Shown: in pieces, positions 8,624-17,277 of the stretch
Layout: each line of letters begins with the position of its first letter
How positions within the stretch are numbered: the first letter of the stretch is position 1
Assembly: GCF_052156535.1 (NCBI RefSeq)
Contig: NZ_JBQKUP010000022.1
Location: 45,381-109,380 of the forward strand
Source of the DNA: Nitrospira_E sp052156535
GTDB taxonomy: Bacteria > Nitrospirota > Nitrospiria > Nitrospirales > UBA8639
Length of the DNA stretch: 64,000 nucleotides
Reading direction: 5' to 3'
Translations under genes and position numbers: made by a program
The notes under the pieces: generated by a model
Database searches by the model: none
What the model saw: the letters and a program-made list of their open reading frames with translations, nothing else
Told to the model about the DNA's origin: nothing

Positions 8624-10738
8624 ATGCCCACACCACTGGACAAGTCCCAAGAGCTGTTTTGCGAAGCCCCGCCAGGCCATGTTCGGCTTCTTGCCCCGGC
8701 CGGCTGTGGCAAAACTCTCTCCCTCTTGTTTAGGTGCGTTTTCCTTACAAAAAAGGCAAAGCCTCAGAAGGCTCGCTTTCTTGTCGTCACGTTCACGGTT
8801 GCCGCCAAACAGGAACTCGCCTCTCGGTTGAATGAAGATAAGAGATTCGCCGCCATTCGAGACCATGTTGAGATTACGACTCTCAACGCATGGGGATACC
8901 GCCGAATCAGGAATGTTGCCTTCAACGCAACACTCATCACCGGCAAGGATAAGTACCACTTTGCCATGCTCAATCAGCTTCAACCGATTTGGATGAAGCA
9001 TGAACGCGTCAAGGACGCAATCGAGTCGAAACGCTACACGACGCCAAGACTGCTGATGGACCTCTTGGATGCGTTCAAGTCAGTGGGCTTCGATCATGTC
9101 CGTCAAACAAACTTCGAGCAGTTTGCCGAGCGGCTAAATGAGATTCGTTCCCATGGACTCGGCCCAAAAATAGAGGAGATCATCAACGACCTTGCAAAGC
9201 TCGGCGTCCTGGTGACCACGATTAATCGAAGTGGTGAGGAAACTGCAAAGGCAGGCGAACGCGACATTCACAGCTCGTTCTTTCGGTTTTGGCGAGAGGC
9301 GACACAGCATTTGATCGCCAGCGCCACGTTTACGCTTGAGGACCAGAAATACGTCGCCTACCTCGATGAACAACAGAAACTTGAGGAAGGCAAGTATCTC
9401 ACCGGTGCCGCCAGATACGATCACGTTCTCGTTGACGAGTTTCAGGACATCAACCCGCTAGACCTTGCCTTACTCAAGGCAATCACTGAACGAAATCGAG
9501 CAACCATCACGATCGTCGGAGACGACGACCAAGCACTATTTGAGTGGCGTGGTGCGACACCGGAGTACATTTTGGACCCGGGACGTTATTTAGGCTTTGA
9601 CTTCACCACCTTTACCCTCGCCACGAACTACCGCTCCCCCGCCAACATCGTGGAATTGTCGCAACGGTTGATCGGACACAATACCAGACGGGTGGAGAAG
9701 AAGATTCAGTCTAGCGGAACCCAGAAAGCAACGATTGAGATCCACGCAACCGACGACTTGAACGAGGCGATGGATTTGGTTTATTCAGAGGTCAAGCAGT
9801 TCATTGGTTGTGGGCAGAGCCCGAGTAGGGTCGCAATCATCGGGCGAAAACGCAGCCAAATCATACCCTACCAAGTCTTCTTTGCGTCAAAGGACGTGTC
9901 GTTCTGTGCAGCTGAGGACCTTCAGGTTTTTTTGAGCCACACCTTTGAGCGCCTGCTTCGCCTCATCACCATCAAAACCCGATGTGACACAAAGCAGATG
10001 CGAACGCAGGTAGTGGATGACCTGATGGAACTCTGCAATTTGGTCAAGCGATATCCGCTCAGCAAGAGCGACCGAGAATCCCTTCGGAAGCATCTGAGCC
10101 AGTCAGGCACATCGACGCTATCGGCAGCAGTTAACGCATTGGAAGGTTACCGCGGTCCGTTGAAAGGCACGAATCCAGCCGGAAGAATCAGCATAGGCAT
10201 GGCCGAATCTGTCCGACACTTCGTCAAAGCCAACACAGTGTCGGATTCCATCGCGAAATTGGGGGCCAACTTTGAAGGGCTCCAGGTAGACCTTGGCAAA
10301 GCAGAAGACGACATTTTCTTTGCCGATCCGCCGTTCTTCCATCTTGGCGAGTACGCAACCCGATACGGAAATGACTACATGCAATTTGTCGAAGACATCG
10401 AACGAGCAAAGGATCAGCTCGTCTATCTTCCGCCATTTGAAGAAGATGGGAAACCTTCATCAGCAGAGGAACTGTGGAAGCGACCGCTTCACCTTATGAC
10501 GGCACTGCGAGCCAAGGGAAAAGAGTTCGACACGGTTATTCTTCTGGATGTCAATGACGGGATCTGGCCGAACCGAAACGCTCAAACCCCAGAGCAGAAG
10601 GAAGCAGAACGAAGGGTCTTTTACGTCGCGTTTACCCGCGCCCGAAAGCGCGTTGTCATGTTGGTGAGCAATCGTTTCGGCAATAGAGTCGCGATTCCCT
10701 CGCCCTTCATCAGTGAGCTTGGTCTGTCCGTTAGCTAA
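8624..10738 (+). CDS. UvrD/Rep-like superfamily 1A DNA helicase
   Basis: A 704-residue ATP-dependent helicase with all SF1A motifs in order: Walker A APAGCGKTL (residues 24-32), VLVDEFQDINP (Walker B, D271/E272), TIVGDDDQALFEWRG (motif III), ATNYRSPANIVELS (IV), ALRAKGKEFDTVILLDV (V) and FYVAFTRARKR (VI, about 665). It probably unwinds DNA with 3'-5' polarity. ATG at 8624 follows GAGCGAGGAA; an upstream frame from 8495 lacks a ribosome-binding site and covers the attC-like sequence. It differs from the housekeeping UvrD in lacking the long C-terminal tail, and it sits among accessory genes and repeats, so a defence or mobile-element role is possible. No nuclease domain or partner nuclease gene is seen. 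Confidence 0.9.
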   Translation: MPTPLDKSQELFCEAPPGHVRLLAPAGCGKTLSLLFRCVFLTKKAKPQKARFLVVTFTVAAKQELASRLNEDKRFAAIRDHVEITTLNAWGYRRIRNVAFNATLITGKDKYHFAMLNQLQPIWMKHERVKDAIESKRYTTPRLLMDLLDAFKSVGFDHVRQTNFEQFAERLNEIRSHGLGPKIEEIINDLAKLGVLVTTINRSGEETAKAGERDIHSSFFRFWREATQHLIASATFTLEDQKYVAYLDEQQKLEEGKYLTGAARYDHVLVDEFQDINPLDLALLKAITERNRATITIVGDDDQALFEWRGATPEYILDPGRYLGFDFTTFTLATNYRSPANIVELSQRLIGHNTRRVEKKIQSSGTQKATIEIHATDDLNEAMDLVYSEVKQFIGCGQSPSRVAIIGRKRSQIIPYQVFFASKDVSFCAAEDLQVFLSHTFERLLRLITIKTRCDTKQMRTQVVDDLMELCNLVKRYPLSKSDRESLRKHLSQSGTSTLSAAVNALEGYRGPLKGTNPAGRISIGMAESVRHFVKANTVSDSIAKLGANFEGLQVDLGKAEDDIFFADPPFFHLGEYATRYGNDYMQFVEDIERAKDQLVYLPPFEEDGKPSSAEELWKRPLHLMTALRAKGKEFDTVILLDVNDGIWPNRNAQTPEQKEAERRVFYVAFTRARKRVVMLVSNRFGNRVAIPSPFISELGLSVS

Positions 10739-11069
10739 GGTCTTGCAGCAAAGCCAGGCCAAACCTGACGCTGACCGGGGCCGCCATGTCAGTTTCGCGC
10801 GACATCGAGGTCTTGCAGGCGGCCCTAGCAGCTTACCTTCTTCGTTCAGCCGGCCGCAGGTGGCACACGGCAGAAAAGTATAGATATAGGGGGCCATGCG
10901 TGCTCGATGTGTAATCGAAAGGCTTGGTGGGCGGTCCGCTGAACAGAGTCAGCGACTGAGTGGCGGACCGGAGACCCCTCGGTTCAAGCCGCGAGTTCGG
11001 CCGCCGCAGGCGAGTGTTGAGCAGCCCCAGATGCGGACTCTGTTAGCTGCCTAGGAATTAAATGAGGTC
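10739..11069. other. Intergenic stretch rich in inverted repeats
   Basis: No gene is seen. Two strong hairpins are visible. GGGCCGCC pairs with GGCGGCCC near 10777-10825 and encloses a smaller ATGTC/GACAT stem. GGTCCGC pairs with GCGGACC near 10934-10969. A GTTAGCT at about 11040 precedes the next gene. The structures could be transcription terminators without T tracts, recombination sites or an RNA. Confidence 0.45.
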
Positions 11070-11651
11070 ATGTATATCGCTCCTGGCTACGAAGACGCAG
11101 ACTGGAAGAAACTTGAGCTTGATCATGGCACCAGTTCGGACTGGCCTAAAGCTATCAATATATTCGAAGCAAGGATTAAAGGACGCTACTTAGATCCATC
11201 TAATATGCTCATCGCTGCTGAAGAGGAAATAATGCCCACAAATCGCAGATTCGGATTTACCATTCTTGCAATTGATTGTCTTCTTATCGAAACTCTTCAA
11301 GCATTCATCGAAGGTAAGAAGCACACAAAGAATAAATCGAAGGAGATGTTCCAAAACTTCCTGACCACGCGGCAATCATTCTCGAAGTATTTCAATCAGC
11401 AGCTAGCCGATAGGTTCTTCTATGATTATCGCTGTGGAATACTCCACCAGACTGAGATTCCTCGCGAGTCGCTGGTTTGGTCTGTTGGTCCATTAATGGA
11501 GCTCAATGGCCCAAGAATGGCAATCAACCGCACAGAGTTCCACGAGGCGTTGAAGCTAGAGTTTGCATCGTATTTGACCGACCTGCGCAACCCACAGAAT
11601 GTCAATTTGCGGAAGCACTTCCGAAACAAGATGGATTATATATGCCAATGA
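11070..11651 (+). CDS. HEPN-like protein with R-x4-H motif
   Basis: A 193-residue, mostly helical protein of unrecognised family. The middle (FGFTILAIDCLLIETLQAF) and the following DYRCGILHQTEI carry an R-x4-H signature (Arg121, His126), the active-site pattern of HEPN ribonucleases, placed after a long helix as in that fold. HEPN domains act in toxin-antitoxin, abortive-infection and CRISPR systems. The stop overlaps the next gene by ATGA, as in toxin-antitoxin pairs. Base composition is more AT-rich than the neighbouring helicase gene, suggesting separate acquisition. Assignment rests on the motif only; the Asn usual after Arg is Cys here. Confidence 0.6.
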   Translation: MYIAPGYEDADWKKLELDHGTSSDWPKAINIFEARIKGRYLDPSNMLIAAEEEIMPTNRRFGFTILAIDCLLIETLQAFIEGKKHTKNKSKEMFQNFLTTRQSFSKYFNQQLADRFFYDYRCGILHQTEIPRESLVWSVGPLMELNGPRMAINRTEFHEALKLEFASYLTDLRNPQNVNLRKHFRNKMDYICQ

Positions 11652-12220
11652 AAATTGCAATACTTGGCTGGGGATCCCTCTTGTGGGAGGGTGGCGTTGA
11701 ATTCGACCGGTGGCATGAACAGTGGCATTATAATGGTCCCACCCTTAAGATCGAGTTCTCGCGGGTATCTAAGACCCGGTTAGGTGCATTAACGCTCGTT
11801 ATCGACGAAGAGCATGGGTCGCCAACAACGGTCGCCTGGTGTCTAAGTAAGCGTCAAATTCCGGAAGACGCTATTTGCGACCTACGATGTCGCGAGGGCA
11901 CAACGATTAAAAACATTGGAAGAATCTTCGTTGCTTCGAATGTCGAATGTTGTGAAGGTAACAATGAAAAGAATGCCATCGTTGGCTGGGCTAAGGAGAA
12001 GGAGATAGATGTTGTTGTGTGGACCGCTCTCAAGAGTAATTTCAAAGAGAAGGCAAAGCGACCATTCTCGGTAGAGGAAGTGGTTTCCTATGTGAAAACG
12101 CTGAATTCAGAAGGAAAAGTGAAGGCTGCTGAGTACGTGTGGAAGGCTCCTAATTTTGTTCAGACGCGAGTACGGACAGCACTTCAGCGAGAGCCATGGT
12201 TCTCCTCACCAGGGAGCTGA
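11648..12220 (+). CDS. Gamma-glutamylcyclotransferase-like (GGCT/ChaC-like) protein
   Basis: A 190-residue protein beginning MKIAILGWGSLLWEGG. The G-x-G-S-L-x-W start is the substrate-loop signature of the GGCT/ChaC-like fold (usually YGSL). The later EFSRVSKTRLGALTLVID fits the central barrel strands. The catalytic Glu of true cyclotransferases cannot be assigned with certainty, so the activity is open. ATG at 11648 overlaps the preceding stop (ATGA); another ATG at 11642 is in frame. Tight coupling with the HEPN-like gene suggests a two-gene module in which this protein modifies or neutralises its partner, which is inference. Confidence 0.6.
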   Translation: MKIAILGWGSLLWEGGVEFDRWHEQWHYNGPTLKIEFSRVSKTRLGALTLVIDEEHGSPTTVAWCLSKRQIPEDAICDLRCREGTTIKNIGRIFVASNVECCEGNNEKNAIVGWAKEKEIDVVVWTALKSNFKEKAKRPFSVEEVVSYVKTLNSEGKVKAAEYVWKAPNFVQTRVRTALQREPWFSSPGS

Positions 12221-12438
12221 CAACCTGGTGGGAAAATAATAAAGGAGTGTGAATTGTTTCTTACCATTCTTCCTAGGATATCGAGCTACAAGTACGCAGG
12301 ACTATCGGAACCTGACCACATTGCCTAACGAGTGGCTGGACGGGCAAAGTCGGAACTCGGTTTGAATGCTACAATTATTTCTCCTTCCATCAGCATAAGA
12401 ATGACGTCAATCCCTTCTACTCTCCACTTCCTTTTTCC
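12221..12438. other. Intergenic stretch with attC-like left half site
   Basis: GCCTAACGAGTGGCTGGA begins at 12324. GCCTAAC fits the RYYYAAC left core of integron attC sites and the following bases resemble typical attC left halves. The matching GTTAGGC lies at 12697, about 370 bases away, with repeat copy B between. That is longer than normal attC sites, so it is either an interrupted site or coincidence. Confidence 0.35.
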
Positions 12439-12626
12439 TGACGCCTGCAGACTGGCCCCAGGGTGGACGCTTTTATTAACAGGCAGCCCTTGTTCGAGCC
12501 TAGCGAGTTGGGCTGCCCTCCGAAGGTCCGCGTCCGCCCTATCCGAACTGGCCAGGCTGGGCGTCATTAGTTTTGGCCACTTTTGCCGAAACAAAAGTGG
12601 CTCGGCTGCCGGGCCGAAACCCGGCA
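12439..12626 (+). repeat. Structured 188-bp repeat, copy B
   Basis: It starts TGACGCCTGCAGACTGGCC and ends with hairpin TGCCGGGCCGAAACCCGGCA. The inner stem is GGCAGCCC/GGGCTGCC and the fourth hairpin is a perfect CCACTTTTG/CAAAAGTGG. Both differ in sequence from other copies while keeping the pairing. It lies between two attC-like half sites. Confidence 0.9.
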
Positions 12627-12731
12627 ATATTCGAACAAAGGTGTCATACGAACAGGAAATCAATTACCCGGATTTATGGTAATCCCCCTAAGCATTGTTA
12701 GGCCGCACAACAGTTTGCCAAGGAGATTTGC

Positions 12732-13319
12732 ATGCGTATAGGAATCCTCTTTCTCATCACAATCGCTCTCTCCGGCTGTGCCAGTCAAACATACCGCGAG
12801 ACTCAAGAGAGTAAGTTTGCCGGTGCGCTCGATGTTCGATGGGTCAAGAACGACTACTTTTTATTTCTCCCTAGCAAAGACCATCCCTTTATGCTGATCC
12901 GGGCAAACGGTCAGTCAATCCGACCGGGCCCTATGTACACAGACGGCGGCTCGATCCCCCGATTCTTGTGGGGCATTGAAGGCTATTCCCCTTGGGGATA
13001 TGCACCTGCATACATTGTCCATGACTGGCTCTTTGAGGCGCACCACTGCGGATACGAGCCTGACAACCAGCACACCTTCGGCGATTCCGTGGCTGTCATT
13101 GCGGAAGGCCTGAAGGCCGTCATGGAAGCCAATACCGAAGTTCGTAACTATTTTGTGTTTGACAGTGTGGTCGCAGCAGTCGGGTCACCCATTGCGAAAC
13201 GCTTGTGGGAAGATGGTTCGTGTAAAGCACCGCCGATTGAGATTCAAGCACTCAATGAAAAGGCTTTTCGAGGTGAGGAGCTACCCGGAGATTTACTCAT
13301 GACAATCACGTTCGAATAA
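12732..13319 (+). CDS. DUF1353-like lipoprotein
   Basis: A 195-residue protein with a lipoprotein signal (hydrophobic segment ending ALSGC, Cys17). The central region, TDGGSIPRFLWGIEGYSPWGYAPAYIVHDWL, is the characteristic core of DUF1353, a family found in phages and bacteria whose members keep the D-G-G-S-x-P and H-D motifs and may bind metal. Function is unknown. ATG at 12732 follows AAGGAG by six bases. It stands alone between repeats B and C in the accessory region, consistent with acquired DNA. Confidence 0.75.
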   Translation: MRIGILFLITIALSGCASQTYRETQESKFAGALDVRWVKNDYFLFLPSKDHPFMLIRANGQSIRPGPMYTDGGSIPRFLWGIEGYSPWGYAPAYIVHDWLFEAHHCGYEPDNQHTFGDSVAVIAEGLKAVMEANTEVRNYFVFDSVVAAVGSPIAKRLWEDGSCKAPPIEIQALNEKAFRGEELPGDLLMTITFE

Positions 13320-13412
13320 AATGAGTAACAAGGGGATCACCCTCGGCAGCCATCTTTCTGAAAAATCAGGGAGAATTCCCCATTCCCTGCAACCATCCAC
13401 TTCCTTCTCAAC

Positions 13413-13627
13413 GACGCCTGCTGACTGGCCCAGGGCGGACGCTCTAATCCCCTGGCAGGCCTTGTTTGAGCCTTGCGAGTTGGGCTGCCCGCCGAAGACC
13501 CGCGTTCGCCCTATCCCGTGTGACAGGCAGGGTGTCACTGGTTTTGGAGCCTTTTGCCACCACAACAAAGGTTCCGCTTCTAGAGACGCATCAGGCAAAA
13601 CCTCGGCTGCCGGGCCGAAACCCGGCA
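13413..13627 (+). repeat. Structured repeat, copy C (215 bp, with a ~27-bp insertion)
   Basis: It starts GACGCCTGCTGACTGGCC and ends with hairpin TGCCGGGCCGAAACCCGGCA. Compared with the 188-bp copies it carries about 27 extra bases after the fourth hairpin (near 13580-13605), and that hairpin has changed to a GAGCCTTT/AAAGGTTC pairing. It begins about 90 bases after the DUF1353-like gene. Confidence 0.88.
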
Positions 13628-13714
13628 CCACTCAATTGTCATTACACTCCCCTGCTAGGCAGCATCATGCCCGCCTTGGTTTATTTCCATTCCGTCCTAT
13701 TCCCCTACCGAGCC

Positions 13715-16384
13715 TTAATGATTCGATTTGATCGTGTTGTCCGAATCGCCAGGCGCGACTTCCGGCCCAACTGCTGACGACAACGCGTCACAGCCTTCCG
13801 GACTTTCGCAGAGAGGGAAAGTCTTGAAGTTCCAGCCGTCGCGGTTGAGGAAGAAATCTTCTTTGGGAACGCCGAGGTTACAGATTCCGTATTCCCAGGT
13901 CGCCCTATTGGTCTGCATCGGTGTGCAACCTGGAGAGACTGAATTCATGATCTTCTCAAGCGGTTTGGACGGCGCAACGTTACGAGAGAAGTCATTCGTG
14001 ACCACTTCGCGGACACAGTCATGGTCTGCGTTTTTATCAACGAAATAGTACTGAATGGTGTCGGGCCATCCGCCAGCTGTACAGAAATCGTCATGTGTGT
14101 AATACATCATTTGAAGCTGCCAGATCGATGGCGAGAGTGTTTGATAGATCCAGAGGGCAAACTGTTTCCGTCCCTCGCTCTTCGTCGATCTCGTCACCCA
14201 GGTGTCTGATGGGTCCCAGGCACCCGAGTCCTTTTGCTGCGCGACGTAGTTCAGCAGGCTAGCGTCGCTGGCAACGAAGGCGTGGCCGTTGGTGATTGAG
14301 TCTTTGTTCGTTTCAGAGAGTTCATTGAACTTCTTCTGGGCAGCTGCCCACTTGCCCTGGAAGCTATCGCTGCTGGCAGTGTCCAGTCCAGCTCCAATCA
14401 GCGCGCCAAGGACACCGCCCACAGCCGCTGAGACATCGCCACCGAGCGACGAGAGCGCGAACGGCGCCAGGAAGACCTCCTGGTAGAGGGCGTCGACGCT
14501 CTTCTCAGCCATATCCTCACCGTAGAGCTTCTTGGCGGTGGAGGTTAGGATATTCTGGTCATCCGTGAAGATACCGGAATAGAGGGTCGACAAGCCGGTG
14601 AAGTAGTCGGAGACTGACTGTGCCAGCCCCAATTCATCGTAGATCTGCTTGGCGACGATGTTCCAAGCGGCCAGGGTCGTATTTGTGGGTATTAAGATCG
14701 GATGTTGGTTACCAAGTTTCATGCAGGAATCGGTCGGCACCTGCGTCCAGTCGTTCCACTGATTGTCATTGGTACCGGTGAACAGACAGGTTTGGTAGTT
14801 CGACAGGGTGTTGGCGTCAGTGGTGTATTGATCGCGAATTGTTTGCCCAGTGCCGACGGTCAGAAAATTGTTGATGGCGGCGTAGGCGTCCGCTTCAACG
14901 GCGGTAAAAGCAGGAAAGCCGAAGGCCACCGGGTTGTCCCAGGCATTGGGAATGACCTTGTCATAAGACCAGGTGCGAATGCCGTAGCGACCGCGGGCGA
15001 TCAGATCAGCCCTTGTATCACCATCGACATCGCCGGTTTGAATGGTGGTGTAGTTTTTCGCTTCGTCCCAATAGTTGTCAGCCAGCTGCGGATTGTCACT
15101 GTTGAGGCGGACCCAATGGTCAGAGTCCCACTTATACGTTTCCATGCCGCCCGCGACCCGGCCGAGCAGTTCGGCAGCTTTATCTCCATCAATATCGGCA
15201 GTCTGGATGGTTGCGTAGTATTTGACCTGATCCCAACCGAATTCATCCGACCAGCCTGGATTCTCAGTTTTGACCTGATCCCAGGCGGTGCCATTCCACT
15301 TATAGGTTTCCATGCCGGCTCCGGAACGGCCAAGCATTTCCGCTTTTCCATCGCCGTCGATGTCGGCCATCTGAATGGTTGAGTAGAACTGCGGATGTTC
15401 CCAGCCAATCGCATCCGACCAACCCGGACTGGCGCTCTTGAGGAGTTTCCATTCGCTGCCCGACCACTTGTAGGTATCCATGCCATTTATGCCACGAGCC
15501 AGCAGTTCATCACCTGGTTCACCATCGATATCGGCGGTCTGGATCGTAGAGTAGAATTTAGCCTCACCCCAACCGTTACTATCCGCCCAGAATGGATCGG
15601 CCGACTTGAGCAACGTCCATTCGCTACCGGACCATTTGTAGGTTTCCATGCCATTTATGCCACGCGCCAGCAATTCATCACCTGGGTTACCATCAATATC
15701 GGCGGTCTGGATCGTGGAGTAGAATTTGGCGACAGACCAGCCACCGGCATCAGTCCAGGCTGGACTGTCTGTTCTGAGAACCTGCCAGTTTGTCCCGTCC
15801 CATTTGTACGTATACATACCGGAGACTCCTCGGCCAAGCAGTTCGGCGCTACCGTCGCCATCAATGTCAGCTGTTTGAATGGTTGAGTAGTATTCCGGGT
15901 GATTCCAACCTCCCGAATTGGAGAACGGTCCGCTTGTGGAGACTTCGTTCCAGAGTCCCAGGGTCGCGTCCCACTTATACACCATCATGCCATGGTAGCC
16001 ACGCCCGAGTAGTTCCTCTGCGCCGGCAGAATCACCGTCAATGTTTGCCAGCTGGATGGTGGCGTAGGAGCTCTCTTCATCCCAGCCTGTCCCATCGGTC
16101 CATGGTGGCAATGTGAAGACCGGCCCGACCGACGTGTTATAGGGCGATGCCGTGGCATTCGCATTCCCCGCGTCCTGACCAGCAACCGCTGCCGGCTGCA
16201 CTACACAGCCCACTAGCAACAGGCTGATCGACAGTGTGAGCAGGATGACGAGAACGGGAAATCGTGAAGTCGAGAAACCGGAACCGGGAAGGAGATAGGA
16301 AGAAGGTAAGAAGAGCGTATAAAAACGGGGAACAGCTAAGAAGGGAAGACGCTTCATTTTTCGGGCCTTTCTGTTTTCTGACAT
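13715..16384 (-). CDS. FG-GAP/VCBS-repeat lipoprotein with large C-terminal domain
   Basis: An 889-residue exported protein. A hydrophobic stretch ends in SLLLVGC (Cys60), a lipobox, though the 40-residue part before it is unusually long and the true start may be later than the ATG at 16384 (another ATG at 16357). Residues 95-484 hold seven repeats of about 56 residues, each with ATIQxADIDGD, ELLGRG and GMxTYKW motifs. These are FG-GAP/VCBS-type repeats whose D-x-D-G-D loops bind Ca2+ and which usually form a beta-propeller. Repeats 3 and 4 are almost identical at DNA level. The last 405 residues (about 485-889) match nothing I recognise. A surface binding or adhesion role is inferred. Confidence 0.85.
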   Translation of the reverse strand: MSENRKARKMKRLPFLAVPRFYTLFLPSSYLLPGSGFSTSRFPVLVILLTLSISLLLVGCVVQPAAVAGQDAGNANATASPYNTSVGPVFTLPPWTDGTGWDEESSYATIQLANIDGDSAGAEELLGRGYHGMMVYKWDATLGLWNEVSTSGPFSNSGGWNHPEYYSTIQTADIDGDGSAELLGRGVSGMYTYKWDGTNWQVLRTDSPAWTDAGGWSVAKFYSTIQTADIDGNPGDELLARGINGMETYKWSGSEWTLLKSADPFWADSNGWGEAKFYSTIQTADIDGEPGDELLARGINGMDTYKWSGSEWKLLKSASPGWSDAIGWEHPQFYSTIQMADIDGDGKAEMLGRSGAGMETYKWNGTAWDQVKTENPGWSDEFGWDQVKYYATIQTADIDGDKAAELLGRVAGGMETYKWDSDHWVRLNSDNPQLADNYWDEAKNYTTIQTGDVDGDTRADLIARGRYGIRTWSYDKVIPNAWDNPVAFGFPAFTAVEADAYAAINNFLTVGTGQTIRDQYTTDANTLSNYQTCLFTGTNDNQWNDWTQVPTDSCMKLGNQHPILIPTNTTLAAWNIVAKQIYDELGLAQSVSDYFTGLSTLYSGIFTDDQNILTSTAKKLYGEDMAEKSVDALYQEVFLAPFALSSLGGDVSAAVGGVLGALIGAGLDTASSDSFQGKWAAAQKKFNELSETNKDSITNGHAFVASDASLLNYVAQQKDSGAWDPSDTWVTRSTKSEGRKQFALWIYQTLSPSIWQLQMMYYTHDDFCTAGGWPDTIQYYFVDKNADHDCVREVVTNDFSRNVAPSKPLEKIMNSVSPGCTPMQTNRATWEYGICNLGVPKEDFFLNRDGWNFKTFPLCESPEGCDALSSAVGPEVAPGDSDNTIKSNH
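15483..15740. repeat. Near-identical 168-bp direct repeats inside the FG-GAP gene
   Basis: The sequence CCATTTATGCCACG and the ~80 bases after it occur at 15483 and 15651 with only a few differences, a period of 168 bp (56 codons). This marks a recent internal duplication of one propeller repeat. Confidence 0.8.
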
Positions 16385-16687
16385 TCTGGGTGCTGTTCCC
16401 CTTCGTTCTAGGGGAATAGGAATGTTAAAAGACTTTGGTGGGTAAGCAGAAAACTAACAAAGGCCGCATTGGGCGGTCAATTTTCGAACATTGGTGCCTG
16501 CCATGCGTGAGTACACCCTGCGCATAGGCCGGATTTTGCCAGGCGACAGCGAAATTTTGGTTTTTGTACTAAAAGGGAATCCAGGGAGGAGATATTGTTC
16601 TCGAACACTTCGGGAAATAATTGAGAAAAATTATGAAATAAATCCATGGAGTACACCCCAATCTCTACGACTCGCCACCTTTTCAAC
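16385..16687. other. Intergenic stretch upstream of the FG-GAP gene
   Basis: A short hairpin TTCCCC (16396-16401) with GGGGAA (16411-16416) lies just before the FG-GAP gene start. An in-frame stretch on the plus strand from 16491 reads through into repeat D and has no recognisable protein features. Nothing else is seen. Confidence 0.4.
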
Positions 16688-16741
16688 GACGCCTGCTGTT
16701 CGGCCCTATGGGCGGACGCTCACATCCCCTGGTGGGTTTTG
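16688..16741 (+). repeat. Structured repeat, copy D (5' fragment only)
   Basis: It matches the first ~54 bases of the family (GACGCCTGCTG, GGGCGGACGCTC, CCTGGTGGG) and then stops inside the inner stem. It joins directly to the tail of a duplicated antitoxin gene, so a recombination junction lies at about 16741. Confidence 0.8.
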
Positions 16742-16783
16742 AAACTTGAGCTCGACTTAAAATCCCTTCGACACGACCGATGA
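16742..16783 (+). pseudogene. Remnant of a duplicated VapB-like antitoxin gene (last 13 codons)
   Basis: Codons 16742-16783 read KLELDLKSLRHDR and a stop, matching the end of the intact antitoxin 701 bases downstream (KLQLDLESLRQNG). Similarity continues through the following ~100 bases up to the next repeat copy. The first ~55 codons are missing, replaced by repeat fragment D. Confidence 0.8.
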
Positions 16784-16886
16784 TTTGTGCGAACCCCAGT
16801 TCCCTGATTGCACACATCTACTCATAGGCATTCGAAATAAATCTCAAACATTCTTGTCGGCATGAACACCCCACTACCCTTTCCCT

Positions 16887-17073
16887 GACTCCTGCTGACT
16901 GACCCAGGGCGAACGCTCTCATCAATCGGCAGCCCTTGTTCAAGCCTAGCAAGTTGGGCTGTCTTCCGAAGGCTTGCGCTCGCCCTTTCTGATGTGGCCA
17001 GGCTGGGCTTCAATGGTTTTGGCTACTTTTGCCGAAACAAAAGTAGCTCGGCAACCTGGCCGAAATCCGGCAA
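16887..17073 (+). repeat. Structured repeat, copy E (187 bp, partly decayed)
   Basis: Same plan as copies B and F and 702 bases upstream of F, so E and F belong to a tandem duplication. The fourth hairpin is CTACTTTTG/CAAAAGTAG, a compensatory change relative to copy B (CCAC/GTGG). The outer stem and the terminal hairpin carry mismatches, indicating decay. Confidence 0.87.
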
Positions 17074-17277
17074 ACCTCCATCAACCAATCATTCCGGCGA
17101 GGAAAATTTTGTGCTCCAACAGGTCAGAAAATTTCATGCGGTCTTCCGACTTCCGGTGAAAAAGTTGAATTTCTTTAGCCTTAAGAAATGCTCGCCAAAC
17201 ACCATATGGAGATATGGCAAAAAGGATGATACATTCTTTGTGTTCCCTATACGAACTCTTCTCACTCAGGATAGCCC

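Noticed and set aside
8624..10738. Gabija-type defence system
   Set aside because: The helicase is GajB-like only in general fold; no OLD-family nuclease gene (GajA) is adjacent.
10970..11000. A tRNA-like T-arm sequence GGTTCAAGCC
   Set aside because: No acceptor, D or anticodon stems can be formed around it.
12332..12682. Frames across repeat copies B, C and G (12332-12682, 13321-13731, 21104-21421)
   Set aside because: Their similarity to each other comes from the structured repeat, and start sites lie within it.
14702..15382. A 226-codon plus-strand frame inside the FG-GAP gene
   Set aside because: It is antisense to the repeat region, has no ribosome-binding site and reads as a mirror of the propeller repeats.
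15001..16130. Regularly spaced repeats suggesting a CRISPR array
   Set aside because: They are in-frame protein repeats of about 168 bases inside a coding gene.
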